From Arthrobacter sp. C9C5 (lineage in GTDB: Bacteria; Actinomycetota; Actinomycetes; Actinomycetales; Micrococcaceae): DNA of 64,000 bases. Below, piece by piece: positions 59,560 through 64,000 of the stretch. Both the position numbers and the translations under genes were made by a program. Numbering within the stretch: the first letter of the stretch is position 1; the number at the start of each line of letters is the position of its first letter. Below the pieces are notes generated by a model. The model searched no databases. It worked only from the letters and a program-made list of their open reading frames with translations, and was not told where the DNA came from. The stretch is from assembly GCF_013359735.1 (NCBI RefSeq), contig NZ_JABFMX010000003.1, positions 62,001 to 126,000 of the forward strand. The letters run 5' to 3'.

Positions 59560-60489
59560 TTACCAGCTCGCTCCGGGGAATTCGCGCGCCAGGACCTGCA
59601 TCTCGGAGAGGAGGTAGCCCAAGTGTTCCGAGTGGAGTCCGCGGCGGCCGCCGCCGGGTGCGGGCTGGACCTGCGGGACTTCCAGTTCCGCTTCCGCGAG
59701 CACCGCGCCGGTGAGGCGGTCGAAGTCGGCGCGCAGGCTGGAGGGCTCGACGGCGGCACCGGACTCGCTGAGGCGGTGGGTGAGCTCGTCGTCGCGGAAC
59801 AGCTCGTCGACGTAGGGCCAGATGACCTTGAACCCGTGGATCATCCGCCGGCGGGACTCATCCGTGCCGAGGGCCAGGCGCAGCACCCACTGGGCACTGT
59901 GGTCGCGGTGGTAGTCCACTTCCTTGACGGCCTTGGCCGCGATGCCGGCCAGGGTGGCGTCGGTGGAGTCGACCAGCCGGCGGTACAGCTCGAACTGGTA
60001 ATAGCTCACGACGAACTGCCGGGCGATGGTGACGGCGAAGTCGCCGTTCGGGATCTCGAAAATCTCGACTGACCGGAACTCATGCTCGCGGCGGAAGTAC
60101 GCGAGATCGTCCTCGCTCTTACCGTCCAGACCTCCGGCGTAGCTGAGGAAGGAGCGGGCGTGGCCCAACTGGTCCAGCGCGATGTTGCCCAGGGCGATGT
60201 CCTCTTCGAGCTCCGGCGCGCGGGAGATCCAGTGGCCCAGGCGCTGGGCCAGGACCAGGGCGTCGTCGCCCAGGCGCAGGGCGAATTCGGCGGCGTCTTC
60301 GCTGGGCTTGGCCGTGCCGCGGCTGACGGCCAGGGCGATGTCCTCCGGGCGGAGGGCATTGCCCGGGGTGATCCGGGTGGCGCTGGCCATGCCGTCGCCG
60401 CCGGCGCCTGCCCCGGCGACGCCGACGGAGATGTCCCCGTGGCCGCCGTCGTGGGCGTTTGCTTCAGTCGTTGCTTCGGGGGTGCTCAC
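59560..60489 (-). CDS. paaC: Phenylacetyl-CoA epoxidase, structural subunit PaaC
   Basis: 309 residues. Ferritin-like fold with EEDIALGNIALDQLGHAR and KEVDYHRDHSAQWVLRL, without full di-iron ligands, as expected for PaaC. An extra N-terminus of ~35 residues (Gly/Ala/Asp) precedes the domain. GTG start overlaps the paaB stop (GTGA). Confidence 0.95.
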   Translation of the reverse strand: MSTPEATTEANAHDGGHGDISVGVAGAGAGGDGMASATRITPGNALRPEDIALAVSRGTAKPSEDAAEFALRLGDDALVLAQRLGHWISRAPELEEDIALGNIALDQLGHARSFLSYAGGLDGKSEDDLAYFRREHEFRSVEIFEIPNGDFAVTIARQFVVSYYQFELYRRLVDSTDATLAGIAAKAVKEVDYHRDHSAQWVLRLALGTDESRRRMIHGFKVIWPYVDELFRDDELTHRLSESGAAVEPSSLRADFDRLTGAVLAEAELEVPQVQPAPGGGRRGLHSEHLGYLLSEMQVLAREFPGASW

Positions 60490-60791
60490 AGGTGCTTCAC
60501 GCCTTCGCTCTTGGTGTAGTACGTCGCATGCCGGTAATCCTTGCCCTGCGGCGACTCGAAGAAGGAGCCCTTGGAATCCGGGTCGCTGGAGGCGATGGCG
60601 TCGGCGGGGACCACCCAGATGGACACGCCCTCATTGCGGCGGGTGTACAGGTCGCGCGCGTTGCGCAGGGCCATCGCGGCGTCCGGGGCGTGCAGGGATC
60701 CGGCGTGGACGTGGGACAGGCCGCGGCTGGAGCGAACGAAGACTTCCCAGATGGGCCAGACGTTGCCTGCGTGGGGTTCGGGGGTGGTCAT
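60486..60791 (-). CDS. paaB: Phenylacetyl-CoA epoxidase subunit PaaB
   Basis: 101 residues, usual length. [20 protein letters not shown] and [19 protein letters not shown] are conserved. Required for the PaaABCE complex. Overlaps paaA (ATGA) and paaC (GTGA). Confidence 0.96.
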   Translation of the reverse strand: MTTPEPHAGNVWPIWEVFVRSSRGLSHVHAGSLHAPDAAMALRNARDLYTRRNEGVSIWVVPADAIASSDPDSKGSFFESPQGKDYRHATYYTKSEGVKHL

Positions 60792-61825
60792 GCGACTTCC
60801 TTTGCTTGCTTCTTAGCCTGCTTCGCTGCGTAAGCCGCGGCGGCTTCGCGCACCCAGGCGCCGTTCTCGTGGGCTTCGCGGCGCCGTTCCAGGCGCTGGG
60901 CGTTGCACGGTCCACGGCCGGCCAGGACTTCGTGGAATTCATCCCAGTCCAGCGGCCCGTGCTCCCATTTCTTGGTTTCTTCGTTGAAACGGATGTCCTT
61001 GTCCGGCAGGGTGAGTCCCAGGACCTTGACCTGCTCCATCATCATGCCGACGAAGCGGTTGCGGAGTTCGTCGTTGCTGAAGCGCTTGATGTTCCAGGCC
61101 ATGGACTGCTTGGAGTTGGGGGAATCGTCATCCGGCGGGCCGAACATCATTAGGGCCGGGGCGTACCAGCGATTTACGGCGTCCTGGGCCATCTGCTTCT
61201 GCTCCGGGGTGCCGTTCGAGAGTTCGAGCAGGATTTCGAAGCCCTGCCGCTGGTGGAAGGACTCCTCCTTGCAGACGCGGACCATCGCGCGGCCATAGGG
61301 GCCGAAGGAGGCCCGGCAGAGCGGCACCTGGTTGGCAATCGCAGCGCCGTCGACCATCCAGCCGATGGCGCCCATGTCCGCCCAGGTCCGGGCCGGGTAG
61401 TTGAAGATGGAGGAGTACTTGGCCTTGCCGTCCATCAGGTCCTGCATCATCTGATCGCGCGGCTGGCCAAGGGTCTCCGCGGCGGAGTAGAGGTAGAGGC
61501 CGTGGCCGGCCTCGTCCTGGACCTTGGCCATCAGGATGGCCTTGCGCTTGAGGCTCGGGGCGCGGGAGATCCAGTTGGCCTCGGGCTGCATGCCGATGAT
61601 CTCCGAGTGTGCATGCTGTGAGATCTGGCGCAGCAGGGTCTTGCGGTAGGCCGCCGGCATCCAGTCACGGGGTTCGATCCGGGAGTCCTCCGCCATGACT
61701 TTGTCGAAGTAGGCCTGCCCCTCGGCATCACGGCGGGCCGCGTCCTCCGGGCTCATTTCGTGCCGCGTTTCATGCCGCGCCGGCGATGGCTCGGCGGGCA
61801 CTGACTGCAGGGTCTGCGATGCCAT
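60788..61825 (-). CDS. paaA: Phenylacetyl-CoA epoxidase, catalytic subunit
   Basis: 345 residues. Di-iron ligands in [11 protein letters not shown] and [15 protein letters not shown] (EExxH) are present; [21 protein letters not shown] is family-typical. With PaaC and PaaB it epoxidises the ring of phenylacetyl-CoA. An N-terminal segment with [14 protein letters not shown] precedes the fold. AGGAGCAACC precedes the ATG. First gene of paaABCDE and the hydratase/isomerase. Confidence 0.97.
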   Translation of the reverse strand: MASQTLQSVPAEPSPARHETRHEMSPEDAARRDAEGQAYFDKVMAEDSRIEPRDWMPAAYRKTLLRQISQHAHSEIIGMQPEANWISRAPSLKRKAILMAKVQDEAGHGLYLYSAAETLGQPRDQMMQDLMDGKAKYSSIFNYPARTWADMGAIGWMVDGAAIANQVPLCRASFGPYGRAMVRVCKEESFHQRQGFEILLELSNGTPEQKQMAQDAVNRWYAPALMMFGPPDDDSPNSKQSMAWNIKRFSNDELRNRFVGMMMEQVKVLGLTLPDKDIRFNEETKKWEHGPLDWDEFHEVLAGRGPCNAQRLERRREAHENGAWVREAAAAYAAKQAKKQAKEVA

Positions 61826-61853
61826 GGTTGCTCCTATGCATTTCCGATAAATA

Positions 61854-61876
61854 ATTACCGACCGTTCGTTCAGGAT
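61854..61876. promoter_or_regulatory. Candidate TetR-type (PaaR-like) operator upstream of paaA
   Basis: ATTACCGACCGTTCGTTCAGG lies about 30 bp upstream of the paaA ATG. ACCGACC/GTTCGTT is an imperfect palindrome (5 of 7). The ACCGACCG word is of the type bound by TetR-family regulators of phenylacetate genes; the regulator gene is not in the window. Confidence 0.4.
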
Positions 61877-61998
61877 ATGCGGAAGGCGGGAAGGGAGTCA
61901 AGCACCGCGGGCTGCGGCCGGCCCGGGCCTGCGACCCGGGTGTTAAGTTGGAGGTCGCGCCCAAACTTGGCGCTGTTCCGGCCCACGTGGAGGATGAG

Positions 61999-62819
61999 AT
62001 GACGCACCCGTTCGACGGCGAAGGCCAGGCTTCCGTCGCGGAAGCGGGCGGGCGGCAACCGGCTGGGAGGCACCGCGCCGCAAGGTGTTGATCGCGGTCG
62101 CCGTCGTCGTGGCACTTTTCGCCGTCGTGGCCGGCGGCTATCTCTATTACCTCGCCCGGACGTTTGACTCCAATAGCAGCAAGATCGAACAGGCCTTTCC
62201 GGACGAGTCCACCCGACCCCAGAAGGCGAAGCCCGAACCGGGCCAAGCCGGCACACCCCTGAATATCCTGCTGATGGGCAGCGACAGCCGCGGGGCCACC
62301 GGGGCCGACGCGGAGAAGGGTGCGGCCACTGACCAGCGCGCCAATACCCTCATGCTGGTGCACATTCCGGCCGACCGGAAAAACGTGTACACCATGTCCG
62401 TGATGCGCGACCTCTGGGTGGATATCCCCGGCCACGGCCAGGCCAAAATCAACGCGGACTACCAGCGGGTCCGCAACCAGCAGGAGTACCTGAAGGCCGT
62501 GGTCAAGAAGTCCATCGATGGCCAAACGCTCTCCAACCCCGTCACCATCAGCAACCTGGTAGGCGCCATCTCCCCCTACGTCAGCGTGGACAAGTCCCTG
62601 AACGCTGCAGCGCTGGGCGGGCTCGCCCTTGAGTTGAAAGATGTGCGGGCGCGGAACACCGTCATGTTTGCGCTGCCGACCGGCGGCATCGGGACGTCGG
62701 CCGACGGCCAGTCGATCGTGCTGACCGACCCCAATGCAATCCGGGACATCTCCCGGGCGTTGGCCTCGGACACACTGGACAAGTACGTCGCTGCGAACAA
62801 GTTCCAAAACGGAAACTGA
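61999..62819 (+). pseudogene. Decayed LCP (LytR-CpsA-Psr) gene: frameshift plus internal deletion
   Basis: The natural start is ATG at 61999, after GGAGG, and reads MTHPFDGEGQASVAEAGG before running into TGA; a shift of one frame between about 62040 and 62062 joins it to the frame that codes the membrane helix (VLIAVAVVVALFAVVAGGYL) and LCP domain. The LCP domain then lacks 86 residues compared with the neighbour gene at 62883: IPGHGQAKINA is joined directly to DYQRVRNQQEYL at 62456/62457. The missing part holds the middle of the fold and one strictly conserved Arg region. A shorter reading from GTG 62085 (244 residues) exists but would be defective. Confidence 0.7.
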
Positions 62820-62882
62820 TCCGCGCCGTGTGACAGCCGTGTGAGAGCGCCCTGGCGCGGACGCCGGTGATATCGTCCGCTC

Positions 62883-63935
62883 ATGGTCACGCCTGAACCC
62901 GCAGAACCTCCAGCAGCGCCACCCCGGGCCCCGGGCAACCGCCGGCGCCGCCGGATCCTTGTGCTCGCCCTGGTCCTTTTGCTGAGCGCCGGCATTGCTG
63001 CCGCGTTCCTGCTGGCACCGCGGACGGAGAACGCAGCCCCGGCGCAAAGCCCCGCACCGAGCGCCACACCAACTGCCAAGCCCACTCCCACGCCGCCGCC
63101 AGAGCCCCCGCCCACGGCATTGAACATCCTGCTAATCGGCAGCGACAGCCGGGTCAACCAGCGGGGCGCGGCCGCCGCGGGCAAGGCGTCCGACCAGCGG
63201 TCCGACACCATGGTGTTCATCCATCTGCCCGCGAACCGGCAGCGGGTCTACGGAATCTCGCTGATGCGGGATCTGTGGGTCACCATCCCCGGTCACGGCC
63301 AGGCGAAAATCAATGCGAGCCTGCAGCTGGGCGGAATCCCGCTGACGACGCGGACTGTCGAATCGCTGCTCGGCCAGCACATCGACCACACGGTCATGGT
63401 CGACTTTCAGACCTTCGCCGCACTGACCGACGCCGTTGGCGGCGTCGACGTCACTCTGAAGCAGCCATTCACCTCGACAATCGACCCTGGCGTGGCCTTT
63501 AGAGCGGGCGTAAACCGCCTCAATGGCGCCCGGGCACTGGATTTCGTCCGCGAACGGAAAGCATTTGTCGACGGCGACTACCAGCGCGTGCGGAACCAGC
63601 AGACCTTCCTCAAGGCCGTGCTGGCCAAGGTGGTCAAGCAGAGCATGGCCAACCGTGCCACGGCCCGCAAGCTGGCTTCCGTCGTGCTGCCGCGCACCGT
63701 TGTAAGGCCGGCCCTGACCCTCGACACACTGGCGCGCCTTACGTTCAGTTTCCGCAACACTCCGCCCGGCGGCGGGGTGTTCTTCACGCTGCCGACGGCG
63801 GGGGTCGGCACCAGCGATGACGGACAATCCATCGTCCTCCAGGACCCGGCCGCAACCGCGGAAGTAGCCGCAGCGCTGCGGGCCAACAAGATTGACCGTT
63901 ACGTGGCCGCGCACAAACTGCAAAACGGCAACTGA
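62883..63935 (+). CDS. LCP-family cell-wall polymer ligase
   Basis: 350 residues. One membrane helix (ILVLALVLLLSAGIAAAFLLA) after a basic N-terminus, a Pro/Thr-rich linker and the extracellular LCP domain: NILLIGSDSR, QRSDTMVFIHLP, GISLMRDLWVTIPGHGQAKI, LTDAVGGVDVTL, RALDFVRERK and DGDYQRVRNQQ. Such enzymes transfer polymers (teichoic acid, arabinogalactan-type or capsule) from lipid carriers to peptidoglycan. It has a C-terminal extension similar to that of the decayed neighbour (DKYVA/DRYVA, ending QNGN), showing that the two are paralogues from a tandem duplication. Confidence 0.93.
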   Translation: MVTPEPAEPPAAPPRAPGNRRRRRILVLALVLLLSAGIAAAFLLAPRTENAAPAQSPAPSATPTAKPTPTPPPEPPPTALNILLIGSDSRVNQRGAAAAGKASDQRSDTMVFIHLPANRQRVYGISLMRDLWVTIPGHGQAKINASLQLGGIPLTTRTVESLLGQHIDHTVMVDFQTFAALTDAVGGVDVTLKQPFTSTIDPGVAFRAGVNRLNGARALDFVRERKAFVDGDYQRVRNQQTFLKAVLAKVVKQSMANRATARKLASVVLPRTVVRPALTLDTLARLTFSFRNTPPGGGVFFTLPTAGVGTSDDGQSIVLQDPAATAEVAAALRANKIDRYVAAHKLQNGN

Positions 63936-63949
63936 CCGCCGCCGTCATT

Positions 63950-63969
63950 TGTGACAAGAAGCTGTCACA
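63950..63969. terminator. Inverted repeat after the LCP gene
   Basis: TGTGACA-AGAAGC-TGTCACA, perfect 7-6-7, starts 15 nt after the stop codon. It is followed by TTTCG. It may be a weak terminator or an operator for a gene beyond the window. Confidence 0.4.
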
Positions 63970-64000
63970 TTTCGTGGAGGGCTTACTCAAAGGGAACAAA

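Overview
The window is high-GC DNA with dense, often ATGA-overlapping genes and many GTG/TTG starts. Gene content (menaquinone synthesis with a menaquinone reductase, assimilatory APS reductase plus ferredoxin-type sulfite reductase, LCP cell-wall proteins, GAF-ANTAR, bkd and paa operons) points to a chromosomal segment of an Actinobacterium, most likely Micrococcaceae (Arthrobacter/Pseudarthrobacter type). No rRNA, tRNA, CRISPR, prophage or IS transposase was seen.

Layout. 1-6.3 kb: truncated aldehyde dehydrogenase with a divergent PucR regulator, three small membrane proteins, DNA topoisomerase IB. 6.4-21.6 kb: a sulfur region, almost all on the minus strand, with FprA-type ferredoxin reductase, fused siroheme synthase, a sulfonate/taurine-type ABC importer, and the cbiX-sirA-cysH-cysD-cysN block (sulfate to sulfide through APS, no APS kinase). 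RtcB, a GYD protein and a RelA/SpoT-like synthetase lie inside it. 21.7-24 kb: TRIC channel, SUKH-like protein, DUF559 protein. 24.1-41.7 kb: menaquinone genes (polyprenyl synthase, reductase, menG, divergent menF, then menD and menC) around an amino-acid ABC importer, argS, phoX and a MarR/TasA-like/SipW-like secretion locus. 41.7-51 kb: a GH32 protein lacking both catalytic acids, PAP2 phosphatase, TetR with a flavin monooxygenase, MFS, GAF-ANTAR, MinD-like ATPase, MBL hydrolase, glycosyltransferase. 51.2-55.9 kb: branched-chain 2-oxoacid dehydrogenase operon with divergent Lrp. 56-61.8 kb: galU, then paaABCDE plus a hydratase/isomerase. 61.9-64 kb: two LCP genes, the first decayed.

Main discoveries. 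(1) Three sulfur transcription units (siroheme synthase, sulfite reductase, sulfonate importer) share one promoter plan: a 10-nt block, a spacer of 4, 14 or 24 nt, a 15-nt block ending in the TTG of the -35 element, an 18-nt spacer, a TANNNT -10 element, 6 nt, and then ATG. The transcripts would be leaderless, and in the importer the ATG so placed opens a 22-codon upstream ORF. This looks like an uncharacterised sulfur regulon signature. (2) A nested palindromic element of about 110-155 bp sits in frame inside two unrelated genes (cysD and the bkd E2 gene); its stems differ between copies but remain complementary, and it encodes similar peptides. (3) A SipW-like signal peptidase is fused, through a second signal-like segment, to a LamG-like domain, so it may be fused to its own substrate; it lies 4 nt after a TasA-like gene.
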